Counted from the first letter of the stretch, positions 36,688-50,259 are shown. The stretch is 64,000 bases of DNA from JANMJD01 sp963828405 (GCA_963828405.1 CAWHEG010000031.1:2914001-2978000), one strand, 5' to 3'. Numbers and translations are program-made. The notes: a model not told the origin generated them from the sequence alone.

Positions 36688-37041
36688 TCAACCTGTTTCT
36701 CTGATTGGGGTTGTTTTGTTGTTGGTGAGTTCGTTGTGGGCGATGGGTTCGTCGCAGCAGGGGCAGTTGCCTCCGAGGCCGACGCGGTGGCAGAAGGTGT
36801 TGCAGTCGGGGCAGTGTTGGGTGCCGAGGTAGCGTTGCTCGCAGATCGGGCAGGCGTAGAGGGTTGCTGGTCGTGCGGGTTGTGGTGGGGTCGGCTCGGG
36901 GATGCTCGGGGTGTGGCGTTGGCGGTGGGCGGCTTGTCGGCAGGCGTCGGAGCACCAGCGGCGCCGGCCGTTCGGAGCGAAGGCTCGTCCGTATCGGGGG
37001 CAGGTGATCGTTACGTCGTCGTTACGCGACGGGGTGGTCAT
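36688..37041 (-). CDS. Zinc-ribbon protein carried by the IS110 element
   Basis: 117 aa. Cysteine pairs in order: a degenerate first pair (CPRYGRAF), WCSDACRQAAHRQRH, CPICEQRY, HCPDCNTFCHR and NCPCCDEPI. The start codon follows the transposase stop with no gap (TAAATG), so translation is coupled. It is inside the element and has no counterpart in the arg operon, so it is probably an accessory factor for transposition or its control. That role is inferred. Not recognised as a named family. Confidence 0.7.
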   Translation of the reverse strand: MTTPSRNDDVTITCPRYGRAFAPNGRRRWCSDACRQAAHRQRHTPSIPEPTPPQPARPATLYACPICEQRYLGTQHCPDCNTFCHRVGLGGNCPCCDEPIAHNELTNNKTTPIRETG

Positions 37042-38295
37042 TTAGGCCGCCTTCGCCGTTGTGGTGGTGGTGTGGCGGAGGGCGCCGGTGTGCAGGGCCG
37101 GGTCGTACACGACACCGTTGGTCCAGCAACGCCAGATGACTCGGACCCAGGCGCGGGCGAGGATGCGGATGGCGTGGGGGTGGTCGCAACCGCGGCCTAT
37201 CGCTCGTTGGTAGATGTCTGCGGCCCAGGGGGAGGAGTGGCGGCTGTTATCGGCGAATGTGGTGACCGCGACCCGGAATCGGGTGTTGCACGCCCAGCGG
37301 AACTTGACGGCGTGGTGTTTGCCGGAATGTTTCGTCACGGGGGCGAGCCCAGCGAGCGCGCAGACCGCTTCGGGGGTGTCGTAGGCTTGTCGGCAGTCGC
37401 CCCATTCGGAGAGCATCTGGGCTGCGTTGATGGAACCGGACCTTGGCAGGGAAGTGAAAATCTGGCCGTCTGGGTGCTCCCCGAGTTGGGTGGCGATCTG
37501 TTTGGCCAGCTGTTTGATCGCCGTGTTCAACGCCCGGATCACGGCGATGTAGGCGATCACGGTCGCTTGACGGGCCTGGTTCTCGGCGCCGGTAGTGATC
37601 CCGTCGGGGACCGAACGGAGCCGTTTGAGCAGCTCGGAGGCGGGGCGTCGCCCCGAGTAGCTGTGGCGGGTCAAGAACTTGGCGAGTTGCGGTTCGGTCA
37701 GACGGCTCGCCGATGCCGGTGTCGGGTAGCGCTCCAGGAACTTCAACGCGATCTCGCTGCACACATCGGCGAAGATCTCGTTCGCTCCCGGCCAGAACGC
37801 GTCCAGGCACGCTTCGAGCTGGTTGTTCGCCGCGACGCGATGATCGACGAGCGCGTCACGGGCTCGCGACACTGCCCGCAACCCGCGGGTCGCGTCGCTG
37901 AACGGGGTCAGGACCCGCAGTTTGTGTTGCCGCATCCGCAGGTACTCGGCGATTGTTTCGGCATCACCGGCATCGGATTTCGCGCCGGAAACCACCTCAC
38001 CATCTCGCCATGCCTTGATCGCGTTCGGCGAGACCGCCACCACCGGATGCCCGGCCTCCAACAACTTGTCGACCAGCCGGCCGTCGGGCCGTTCGATCGC
38101 CACCGGGATCGATCCGGGCGGGCCGAGCTTGGCGAGCCGGGCGACCAACAGGTCGAACCCGTCACGGGTGTGTTTGATCATGAACGCTTTCGGGTGGCGG
38201 CCGTCGGCGTCGATGACATGCACCGCGTGTTCCTCGCTGGCCCAATCGATACCCACGAACCATCCGGCGTTCAATCCGGTGACCTTCTCAGACAT
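37042..38295 (-). CDS. IS110-family transposase (DEDD recombinase)
   Basis: 417 aa. The N-terminal RuvC-like domain shows D17 (VGIDWASEEH), E68 (VAIERPDG) and D108/D111 (KSDAGDAETIAE), the DEDD set. The C-terminal Transposase_20 domain shows TSLPRSGSINAAQMLSEWGD and LAGLAPVTKHSGKHHAVKFR; a serine in the first stretch (282-288) is the expected nucleophile. The protein looks intact. ATG at 38295. Confidence 0.95.
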   Translation of the reverse strand: MSEKVTGLNAGWFVGIDWASEEHAVHVIDADGRHPKAFMIKHTRDGFDLLVARLAKLGPPGSIPVAIERPDGRLVDKLLEAGHPVVAVSPNAIKAWRDGEVVSGAKSDAGDAETIAEYLRMRQHKLRVLTPFSDATRGLRAVSRARDALVDHRVAANNQLEACLDAFWPGANEIFADVCSEIALKFLERYPTPASASRLTEPQLAKFLTRHSYSGRRPASELLKRLRSVPDGITTGAENQARQATVIAYIAVIRALNTAIKQLAKQIATQLGEHPDGQIFTSLPRSGSINAAQMLSEWGDCRQAYDTPEAVCALAGLAPVTKHSGKHHAVKFRWACNTRFRVAVTTFADNSRHSSPWAADIYQRAIGRGCDHPHAIRILARAWVRVIWRCWTNGVVYDPALHTGALRHTTTTTAKAA

Positions 38296-38532
38296 TCGCT
38301 CTCCTTGATCTCGGGTGATGTTCGAGCTCGCGATGAGCGGGGTCTCGCCGGGCGGTCACTGACCGGCGCTCTACGGCGCGTCCTTCTCTTGCCGGTTCAA
38401 GACACCCGAGAAGACGGGGGGCGGCAGTGTCATCGTGGCCCACGAAGGGCGACCGACGCGGGCCGTCACCCCCATCCCCATCGAGACCTCAACCGAACAC
38501 TGCCGGATCCCGACCTCATGAGTGTGGACCAG
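38296..38532 (-). ncRNA. Candidate bridge RNA region of the IS110 element
   Basis: 237-bp non-coding end upstream of the transposase, the place where IS110-group elements encode the bridge RNA that pairs with target and donor DNA (established for IS621 and relatives). Nine bases at 38360-38368 (TGACCGGCG) are identical to the host sequence at the insertion junction (38533-38541). They sit in an inverted repeat GGTCA-C-TGACC. GTCATCGTGG at 38429-38438 resembles, with one gap, the complement of the other flank. No fold was computed, and the order of the two matches is not the one known from IS621, so this is a hypothesis. Confidence 0.4.
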
Positions 38533-39977
38533 TGACCGGCGACGATCGAACGGGCGACGATCGAACCGGCGACGATCGATCCGGCAGGACGCTCTGGCAC
38601 GGCAGGTTCGAGGGAGGGCCGGCAGCCGAGCTGATGGCGTTCACGGCCAGCATCTCGTTCGACCGCCTGATGTGGGCCGACGACTTGGCCGGATCGCGCG
38701 CCCACGCCGCCATGCTCGGCCGTGTCGGGCTGCTCGACGGGGCCGAGTGTGCGGCGGTGCTCGCGGCGCTCGACATCGTGGCCGACGAGATGGCCGCGTC
38801 GAGCTTCGCCTTCCTCGACTCCGACGAGGACATCCACACCGCGGTCGAGCGACGGGTCACCGAGCTCGCCGGCCCGGCGGGCGCCAAGCTGCACACCGGA
38901 CGCAGCCGCAACGACCAGTCGGCCACCGACCTGCGGCTGTGGTGCAAGCGTGAGCTCCACGGCGTGGCCCGGCGGGTGATCGAGCTGCAGGAGGTGCTGG
39001 TCGCCCGGGCGGTCACCGCCGGCGTCGGCGACGACGGGATCTACCTGCCCGGGTACACCCACCTGCAACGCGCCCAGCCGGTGCTCCTCGCCCATCACCT
39101 GCTCGCCCACGCCTGGGCCCTCGCCCGGGATGTCGACCGCCTGCTGGCCACCATCGAGCGCCTCGACGTCTCCCCGCTCGGCGCCGGCGCGCTCGCCGGC
39201 TCGTCACTGCCCCTCGATCCCGAGCTCAGCGCCGAGCTCCTCGGTTTCGCCCGGGTGTTCGACAACAGCCTGGATGCCGTCGCCGACCGTGATCACGTCG
39301 CCGAGGCGCTCTTCGACCTCGCCCTGATCGGCATCCACCTCTCTCGGCTCGGCGAGGAGTGGGTGCTGTGGACGAGCGAGGAGTTCGGCTTCGCCCGGCT
39401 CGACGACGCCTACGCCACCGGCTCGTCGATGCTCCCCCAGAAGAAGAACCCCGACGTCGCCGAACTGGCCCGCGGCAAGGCCGGCCGGCTGATCGGCAAC
39501 CTCGCCGGACTGCTCGCCACGCTCAAGGGCCTACCCCTCTCGTACAACCGTGATCTGCAGGAGGACAAGGAGCCGTTGTTCGACGCCGTCGAGCAGATCG
39601 CCCTCGCCCTGGGTGCGATGAGCGGCATGATCGCCACGGCGACGTTCGTGGCGGACCGGATGCAGGCGGCGGCCGACGCGCAGACCTCCTCGGCGACCGA
39701 CCTGGCCGAGTGGCTCGTGGAACACGGCACGCCGTTCCGCGACGCCCATGCCATCGTCGGAACGCTCGTCCGGCGCTGTCTGGCCGGCGAGGGCACGCTG
39801 GCCGAGCTCGTCGCCGGGCACGCGGCCCTCGGGCCGGGCGCCGCTGCGCTCCTCGGGCCAGGGGTGGGAGTGCGGCGGCGCACCACCCGCGGCGGGGCCG
39901 GCCCCCAGCCGGTGGCAGCCCAGCTCGAGCGGTTCCGCTCGAGGCTCGCCGCCGACCGGGCACGGCTCGGGATGTGA
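38532..39977 (+). CDS. argH: Argininosuccinate lyase
   Basis: Final step of arginine synthesis. 481 aa. The superfamily signature GSSMLPQKKNPDVAELARGK and the N-terminal HTGRSRNDQSATDLRLW are present. The GTG start uses bases from the insertion-sequence edge; the presumed original ATG was separated by the insertion. The first residues are a 15-bp-repeat-encoded GDDRT/GDDRT/GDDRS extension before the conserved LWHGRFEGGPA. A -10 or ribosome site at the new start is not obvious, so expression may depend on the element. Confidence 0.94.
   Translation: MTGDDRTGDDRTGDDRSGRTLWHGRFEGGPAAELMAFTASISFDRLMWADDLAGSRAHAAMLGRVGLLDGAECAAVLAALDIVADEMAASSFAFLDSDEDIHTAVERRVTELAGPAGAKLHTGRSRNDQSATDLRLWCKRELHGVARRVIELQEVLVARAVTAGVGDDGIYLPGYTHLQRAQPVLLAHHLLAHAWALARDVDRLLATIERLDVSPLGAGALAGSSLPLDPELSAELLGFARVFDNSLDAVADRDHVAEALFDLALIGIHLSRLGEEWVLWTSEEFGFARLDDAYATGSSMLPQKKNPDVAELARGKAGRLIGNLAGLLATLKGLPLSYNRDLQEDKEPLFDAVEQIALALGAMSGMIATATFVADRMQAAADAQTSSATDLAEWLVEHGTPFRDAHAIVGTLVRRCLAGEGTLAELVAGHAALGPGAAALLGPGVGVRRRTTRGGAGPQPVAAQLERFRSRLAADRARLGM
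38538..38582 (+). repeat. 15-bp tandem repeat at the argH 5' end
   Basis: Three copies of a 15-bp unit (38538-38552, 38553-38567, 38568-38582), differing at one to three bases and encoding GDDRT, GDDRT, GDDRS. Confidence 0.9.
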
Positions 39978-40089
39978 CCGGGCACGCCGACGTCGTCTTC
40001 GTCCCCCCGTCCACGATCGGCAACAATGTGTGACCGATGTCGTCCAGCCACACGTTCAGGGTCCGCCACGAGGCGGAGGTGACCGAACC

Positions 40090-40701
40090 GTGACCCGCGC
40101 CCACGTCCTGGAGCGGTCGTTCTACGAACGCGATGCCCGCGACGTAGCCCCGGACCTGCTCAACAAGATCCTCGTCTCGGGCCATTGCGCCGGTCGGATC
40201 GTCGAAGTCGAGGCCTACGTCGCCGACGACCGGGCCAGCCATTCGTTCAACGGCCCGACGATGCGGAACCGGGTGATGTTCGGCCCGCCGGGGTTCCTCT
40301 ACGTCTACTTCACCTACGGCATGCACTTCTGCGCCAACGTCGTCACCGGCGCCGAGGGCGACGGCCAGGCAGTGCTGATCCGGGCGCTCGAGCCGCTGAA
40401 GGGAGTGTCGCAGATGCGCACACGGCGGCCCAACGTGACCAGCGATGCCGATCTCGCCAGCGGTCCGGGCAAGCTCACCCGGGCGATGGCGATCGGGCGG
40501 GACAACAACGGCCAGGACCTGTGCCGAAGCCGGATCCGGATCGTCGATGACGGCGTCCCGCCACCGCGGATCCTCGGTGTCTCGCCGCGGATCGGGATCA
40601 CCGAGGCCGTGCACTTCCCGTGGCGATGGTTCGTCGAGGGCAACCCGCACGTGTCCCGGGCTCCGAGGGCGGCGCCCGCCGACCCGACGATGGCGACGTG
40701 A
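40090..40701 (+). CDS. 3-methyladenine DNA glycosylase, Mpg/AAG family
   Basis: Excises alkylated purines. 203 aa. LERSFYERDARDVAPDLLNK, the catalytic Glu in RIVEVEAYVADDRASHSFNG, MFGPPGFLYVYFTYGMH and GPGKLTRAMAIG are conserved Mpg stretches. GTG at 40090 with GGAGG about 12 bp upstream. The 112-bp gap after argH holds nothing else recognisable. Confidence 0.93.
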   Translation: MTRAHVLERSFYERDARDVAPDLLNKILVSGHCAGRIVEVEAYVADDRASHSFNGPTMRNRVMFGPPGFLYVYFTYGMHFCANVVTGAEGDGQAVLIRALEPLKGVSQMRTRRPNVTSDADLASGPGKLTRAMAIGRDNNGQDLCRSRIRIVDDGVPPPRILGVSPRIGITEAVHFPWRWFVEGNPHVSRAPRAAPADPTMAT

Positions 40702-40729
40702 AGGCGGCCGGGCAGGCCCTCGCCCTCCG

Positions 40730-41794
40730 TCAGATCGGCCCGGTCCAGTCGATCCCGGCGCCGTGGTAGGACGAGGTGGCGAGGACCTCGGTGTGCCCTC
40801 CTGGCCACGTGGTCAGCCGCAGATCGGCGACCGGCCCGGCCGGCTCCATCCGCAGCCAGGCAAGAGGGCGATCGTCGGTCGCCCGTGCGCCGTGCTCGCC
40901 CAGCGCCACCTTGACGGCGTTCCTCGTCGCCGTCCCCAGGTACTGCCACACGATCGAGTGATAGACGACGGCCGTCCGGCCCGGCAGGCGGTGGGACAGA
41001 CGGTCGGCGACCCAGGCACCGGCGTCCGCCTCCGTGACGACCACGGGCTCGTTGACGGCGAGGTCGAGCGCAGCCCGCAGGCGGACGAAGCGCGCCCGCT
41101 GATCGGGCCAGACGAACGACAGCAGCCGCAGGCGGGCCGCTGGATCGGTGACGTCGAGCGGGGAGATGTCGCATCCCTCGCGGGTGGCCACCTCGACGTC
41201 GGACAGGACCGGGGGAACCGCCCAGACGTCGGTGAAGCGCACCCTGCTCGCCGGGTCGCCGAGCGTGGCCGTGCCGCTGTCGAACCAGAACCGGTCCCAA
41301 CGCAGGTTCAACCCGGCCGAGGCGCCGAGCTCGAACAGCTGCAACGGCCGAGCGTGACGTCGGCCGAGCAGGCAGAACCCGCCGACGAGCACCGCCGATC
41401 GACCGACCTCGTTGGTCTGCAGCTGCTCGTCGAGGGCCGCGCGGATCTCCGCTCGACGGCGCGTCACCACATCGAGGAACTCGTCGACCAACCCAACGCC
41501 GGGGCTCCCACCGACCGACGGGTAGTGGCGGGCGAGCGCAGGCTCGTCCCCGCTGAGCACCAGCCTGTGGACCGCGGCGGCGATGCGCAGCACCAGGGCG
41601 TCATGCACCACTCGGTGCGTGCGATCGGCGATCGCCTCGGCGAAGAGCTCACGGAGCGCCGCCGCTGCCCGATCGTGTTGGTGCCGGCGGCCCAGTTCGG
41701 CGAGCAGGGCACCGTACATCGGTGAGCCCAGTGCCCCGGACGCCGCGGCCTGCAGGGCGTACGCCTCGGCAACGGTGTGCTCCGTGGTCGCCAT
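40730..41794 (-). CDS. DUF2332 family protein
   Basis: 354 aa. Conserved stretches RPLQLFELGASAGLNLRWDR and VVYHSIVWQYLG fit DUF2332, a family of unknown function. The first of these looks like a Rossmann-type SAM/nucleotide loop (ELGASAGLN). The ATG at 41794 is 8 bp after a -10 element; a GTG at 41818 is possible. Divergent from tyrS. Confidence 0.85.
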   Translation of the reverse strand: MATTEHTVAEAYALQAAASGALGSPMYGALLAELGRRHQHDRAAAALRELFAEAIADRTHRVVHDALVLRIAAAVHRLVLSGDEPALARHYPSVGGSPGVGLVDEFLDVVTRRRAEIRAALDEQLQTNEVGRSAVLVGGFCLLGRRHARPLQLFELGASAGLNLRWDRFWFDSGTATLGDPASRVRFTDVWAVPPVLSDVEVATREGCDISPLDVTDPAARLRLLSFVWPDQRARFVRLRAALDLAVNEPVVVTEADAGAWVADRLSHRLPGRTAVVYHSIVWQYLGTATRNAVKVALGEHGARATDDRPLAWLRMEPAGPVADLRLTTWPGGHTEVLATSSYHGAGIDWTGPI

Positions 41795-41802
41795 CGGGGT
41801 CG

Positions 41803-41808
41803 ACGCTA
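41803..41808 (-). promoter_or_regulatory. -10 element of the DUF2332 gene
   Basis: TAGCGT on the minus strand, 8 bp from the ATG at 41794. Fits the leaderless pattern. Confidence 0.5.
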
Positions 41809-41866
41809 CCGCGGGCACCTACGACCCGCCGTCCGAACCAGCGGTGGTGCCACCCGTTGCGATGCC

Positions 41867-41872
41867 TAGCAT
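41867..41872 (+). promoter_or_regulatory. -10 element of tyrS
   Basis: TAGCAT, 10 bp before the ATG, giving a leader of about 3 nt. No T-box leader is present in the 88-bp divergent gap. Confidence 0.5.
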
Positions 41873-41882
41873 CGGACGGGTT

Positions 41883-43145
41883 ATGGACCTGATCGACGAT
41901 CTCGAGGCGCGTGGGCTGATCCACGACTCCACCGATCGGGATGCGCTGCGCTCCCGCCTCGCCGACGGCCCGATCGGTGTCTACGTCGGTTTCGACCCGA
42001 CGGCCGACTCGTTGCACGTCGGGAACCTCCTCGGGCAACTGACGCTGCGCCGGTTCCAGCTCGCCGGCCACCGCCCGGTCGTGCTCGCCGGGGGGGCGAC
42101 GGGCATGGTCGGCGATCCGGGCGGGCGGAGCGAGGAACGCAACCTCCTCGACCGGGCGACGCTCGACCACAACGTCGCCAGCGTGAAGCGCCAGCTGGAG
42201 AAGATCCTCGACTTCGACGGCGGGCCCGCATCGGCCCGCCTGGTCGACAACGCAACGTGGACCGAACCGGTCTCCGTGCTCGACTTCCTGCGCGACGTCG
42301 GCAAGCACTTCACGGTCAATCAGATGGTGGCCAAGGAGAGCGTCCGTGCCCGGATGGAAAGCGAGCACGGGATCTCGTACACCGAGTTCAGCTACATGCT
42401 CCTGCAGGCCAACGACTTCCGCCATCTCCACGAGCACGAGGCCGTCGAGATGCAGATGGGTGGATCCGACCAGTGGGGGAACATCACCGCCGGCATCGAC
42501 CTCGTCCGGCGCCGCCTCGGGCGTGCCGCCTACGGTCTCACCTGGCCGCTGCTCACCCGCAGCGACGGGCAGAAGATGGGCAAGTCGGCGAGCGGGGCGC
42601 TGTGGTTAGATCCGTCGAAGACCACCCCGTACCAGTTCCGCCAGTACTGGATGCATCTGCCCGACTCCGATGTCGAACGCTTCCTCCTGCAACTCACGTT
42701 CCGCACCGTCGAGGAGGTCGGTGAGCTGGTTGCCCGGCATACGGCGGCACCCGAACGGCGGATCGGGCAGGCCGCCCTCGCCGATGACCTCACATCGACG
42801 GTCCACGGCGCAGTAGCCGCCGGTGCGGCGGCGGCCGCCACCGAGGTGCTCTTCGGAGCGGATCCGACGTCGGCGAGTCCGGAGGTGCTGGCCGTGCTCG
42901 CCTCGGAGATCCCCTCTCGCACCGTGAGCGTTCAAGCACTCGGCGACCCCTTGAGCCTCCTGGTCGGATGTGGCCTGGCGACGTCCAACGGTGACGCCCG
43001 TCGCACCCTCAACCAGCGGGGCTACCGTGCGAACGGGGTCCAGATCGACGAGAACACCGATCTAGCTGGTCTTTCGCGTCTGCACGGACGGTACCTGCTG
43101 CTCCGCAGGGGCCGATCGACCTATTGTCTGGTCGAGATTCCTTGA
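41883..43145 (+). CDS. tyrS: Tyrosyl-tRNA synthetase
   Basis: 420 aa. Class I motifs: HVGN (45-48) as the HIGH motif and KMGKS as the KMSKS loop. YVGFDPTADSLHVGNLLG and MQMGGSDQWGNITAGIDL match the bacterial TyrRS group. The C-terminal S4-like RNA-binding domain starts around residue 355 (LATSNGDARRTLNQRGYRAN). Followed directly by the rRNA operon promoter. Confidence 0.97.
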   Translation: MDLIDDLEARGLIHDSTDRDALRSRLADGPIGVYVGFDPTADSLHVGNLLGQLTLRRFQLAGHRPVVLAGGATGMVGDPGGRSEERNLLDRATLDHNVASVKRQLEKILDFDGGPASARLVDNATWTEPVSVLDFLRDVGKHFTVNQMVAKESVRARMESEHGISYTEFSYMLLQANDFRHLHEHEAVEMQMGGSDQWGNITAGIDLVRRRLGRAAYGLTWPLLTRSDGQKMGKSASGALWLDPSKTTPYQFRQYWMHLPDSDVERFLLQLTFRTVEEVGELVARHTAAPERRIGQAALADDLTSTVHGAVAAGAAAAATEVLFGADPTSASPEVLAVLASEIPSRTVSVQALGDPLSLLVGCGLATSNGDARRTLNQRGYRANGVQIDENTDLAGLSRLHGRYLLLRRGRSTYCLVEIP

Positions 43146-43153
43146 GCCAGAGG

Positions 43154-43182
43154 TTGACGTTCTCCCAGGCCCTCGGTAGTAT
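43154..43182 (+). promoter_or_regulatory. rRNA operon promoter
   Basis: TTGACG (43154-43159), 17 bp, TAGTAT (43177-43182), the strongest two-element promoter in the window. It starts 9 bp after the tyrS stop and about 295 bp before 16S. Confidence 0.75.
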
Positions 43183-43269
43183 CTCTCTTCGCCCCGGAGT
43201 GCAGAGATGCGGCCCGGGTGCCCGGCACCAACACCACAGAGTGAGTGCTGAGCGAGCTACGGCTCCTTG

Positions 43270-48354
<5,085 letters not shown>

Positions 48355-48388
48355 GAGTCCTCGTGGGAGATCCACGTTGACAACTGAT

Positions 48389-48506
<118 letters not shown>

Positions 48507-48515
48507 TTTATCGAA

Positions 48516-48553
48516 GAGAACCCCCGGAAGATCCCGGGGGTTCTCGGCGTTTT
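48516..48553 (+). terminator. rRNA operon terminator
   Basis: A 12-bp stem (GAGAACCCCCGG facing CCGGGGGTTCTC) with a 6-base loop, followed after a few bases by TTTT at 48550-48553. Lies 10 bp after 5S. Confidence 0.85.
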
Positions 48554-48576
48554 CGCCCCTCTGTCCGCGAAGCCCG

Positions 48577-48582
48577 TAAGGT
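48577..48582 (+). promoter_or_regulatory. -10 element of the TPR gene, leaderless
   Basis: TAAGGT followed by 6 bp and the ATG at 48589; no ribosome binding site. Confidence 0.6.
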
Positions 48583-48588
48583 GGTCAC

Positions 48589-50259
48589 ATGCCTCCAAAT
48601 CCGTCATCCGGTGCGTCCCCGCGCCGGTCGTCCACCGGGGGTTCGGACTCCGGCGCCCGGCGGAATCCGCCGCGCGCCGGCTCCCGCGCCACGGGCTCCT
48701 CGGTTTCCGGCGACCGACCGCGTCAGGCCGGCTTGTCCGCATCTGGTGCGCGGACGCGCTCGGCCCGTTCCGCGGACGATCGGCCGCGCCCGCCGCTGGT
48801 CCACGATCGTCGGGCAGGGGGCGAACGGGACGAGCGTGACCGGGCGGGCCGACGGCCGCGACGGGCCGCGATGACGCCCGTGGAAGCCGGCGTGCCTCGA
48901 GCAGCGAGGGAGCCCCGCGCTCCGGGGCGACGGAACGGGTCCCGCGGTCCGGTGGGATGGAACGCCCCGCGCGTAGGGTCGTGGGCGGCGCCGCTGAAGA
49001 CGTACGCGGCGGACGTGCACCCGGTCGGGCGGTCGGCTCGGCGACGCGGCGTGCCGCGTCGCCCGTGCAGCGCGTCGGGGCCGGCGAGGGTGAGCGCCCA
49101 GGTCGCTCGGGAGGCCGGCCCGACGATCGTGGCGGAGCCCGCCCGACCGGTGGTGTCCGCAGGTCCCCGCAACCGTGGACCCGTCGGGGCGAACGCCCGG
49201 AGAACGGTCGGAGCTCAGCGGGCCCGAGGCCGGCCGGTGGCGAGGGCACCCGCCGCTCCGGTCCCCCCGCCAGGGGTGGCCCTCCGGGGCGCGGCAGCCG
49301 ATCGCAGGGGGGTCGACCCGAGGCCGACCGATTCCGCCGTGGTTCCGAGCAGCCCAGGCCAGCTCCCGAGCCGCCGAAGCGCGGCACGTCGGGTCTGCGC
49401 GGAACGCGTCACGACCACGCGCCCGGAGTGGGCACGCGAGGAGTGGATCGACGAGGGCTCCCTGCGTCACGAGGCCCAGGGTGCCGCTGCGCGGGCGTCG
49501 GCCTCTCCGTCGCGGTCACGCGGACCGAGGCCCGCCGGCCACGACTCTCCGGCCAGGCGACCGGATCGACCGGCGTCGGCTGCGGCCGGCGCCGGTCGGC
49601 CCGCACGCCCGCCGGCCGCCCGGCCCGGACCGGCCGGGTCCCCCGACGACGACATCGCCGGCGCAGTCGGCGCCCGGCGGGCCACCCGACTGCGCGAGCA
49701 GTTCAAACTGGCGGAATCGGCGTTCCGGCGCGAGCGGTACTCCGATGCCCGCCGGATCCTGCGTGATCTGGTCGCCGAGGCGCCCGACGCCGCGTCGTTC
49801 CGCCAGCTCAGCGGGCTGGTGATGTACCGCCTCGGCCGCTGGAAGCTGGCCGTCGCCGAACTCGAGGCGCATCGTGAGCTGGCCAACGGCAGCCCCGAGA
49901 ACCTGCCGGTGCTGGCCGACTGCTACCGAGCGCTCAAGCGCTACGCCAAGGTGGAGGAGCTGTGGGCCGAGTTGCGCGAGGCCTCACCCTCCGCCGAACT
50001 GGTCGCCGAGGGCCGGATCGTGGTCGCCGGAGCGTACGCCGATCGGGGCAACCTCCCGGCTGCGCTGGAGGTGATGCGGCCCGCCGAGCCGATCCCACGG
50101 CGCATTCACGATCACCACCTGCGGATGTGGTACGTCATCGGCGACCTACTCGACCGGGCGGGCGAGCAGACCCAGGCTCGGCGCTACTTCTCGCGGATCC
50201 GCGACATCGTCCCCGACTTCGAGGACGTGACCGAGCGGCTGGCGACACTCGGTCGATAG
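48589..50259 (+). CDS. TPR-containing protein with a long basic disordered N-terminus
   Basis: 556 aa. The first ~360 residues are Arg/Pro/Ala/Gly/Ser-rich and lack hydrophobic core, so they are disordered. WAREEWIDEG near residue 285 is a short conserved motif. TPR-like helices fill residues about 365-556 (FKLAESAFRRERYSDARRIL, LVMYRLGRWKLAVAELEAHR, LADCYRALKRYAKVEELWAE). Similar proteins are widespread in actinobacteria; function unknown. Between 48957 and 49766 a second frame is also open and reads as Arg/Gly-rich, so the exact frame of the disordered part is less certain than the TPR end. Confidence 0.8.
   Translation: MPPNPSSGASPRRSSTGGSDSGARRNPPRAGSRATGSSVSGDRPRQAGLSASGARTRSARSADDRPRPPLVHDRRAGGERDERDRAGRRPRRAAMTPVEAGVPRAAREPRAPGRRNGSRGPVGWNAPRVGSWAAPLKTYAADVHPVGRSARRRGVPRRPCSASGPARVSAQVAREAGPTIVAEPARPVVSAGPRNRGPVGANARRTVGAQRARGRPVARAPAAPVPPPGVALRGAAADRRGVDPRPTDSAVVPSSPGQLPSRRSAARRVCAERVTTTRPEWAREEWIDEGSLRHEAQGAAARASASPSRSRGPRPAGHDSPARRPDRPASAAAGAGRPARPPAARPGPAGSPDDDIAGAVGARRATRLREQFKLAESAFRRERYSDARRILRDLVAEAPDAASFRQLSGLVMYRLGRWKLAVAELEAHRELANGSPENLPVLADCYRALKRYAKVEELWAELREASPSAELVAEGRIVVAGAYADRGNLPAALEVMRPAEPIPRRIHDHHLRMWYVIGDLLDRAGEQTQARRYFSRIRDIVPDFEDVTERLATLGR

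Larger units (their letters stand above)
36678..38536 (-). mobile_element. IS110-family insertion sequence at the argR/argH junction
   Basis: About 1.86 kb, carrying a DEDD transposase and a zinc-ribbon ORF on the minus strand. TGAC occurs on both edges (36674-36677 and 38533-38536). Joining the flanks at one TGAC recreates an ATGA overlap between argR and an argH ATG, just like the other junctions in this operon. The element therefore inserted at TGAC, leaving one copy on each side. There are no terminal inverted repeats, as expected for IS110. Base composition is less GC-rich at third positions than the neighbours. Confidence 0.85.

Noticed and set aside
38427..38531. Longer argH start upstream in the same frame
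   Set aside because: The added codons fall within the insertion element and are not lyase-like.
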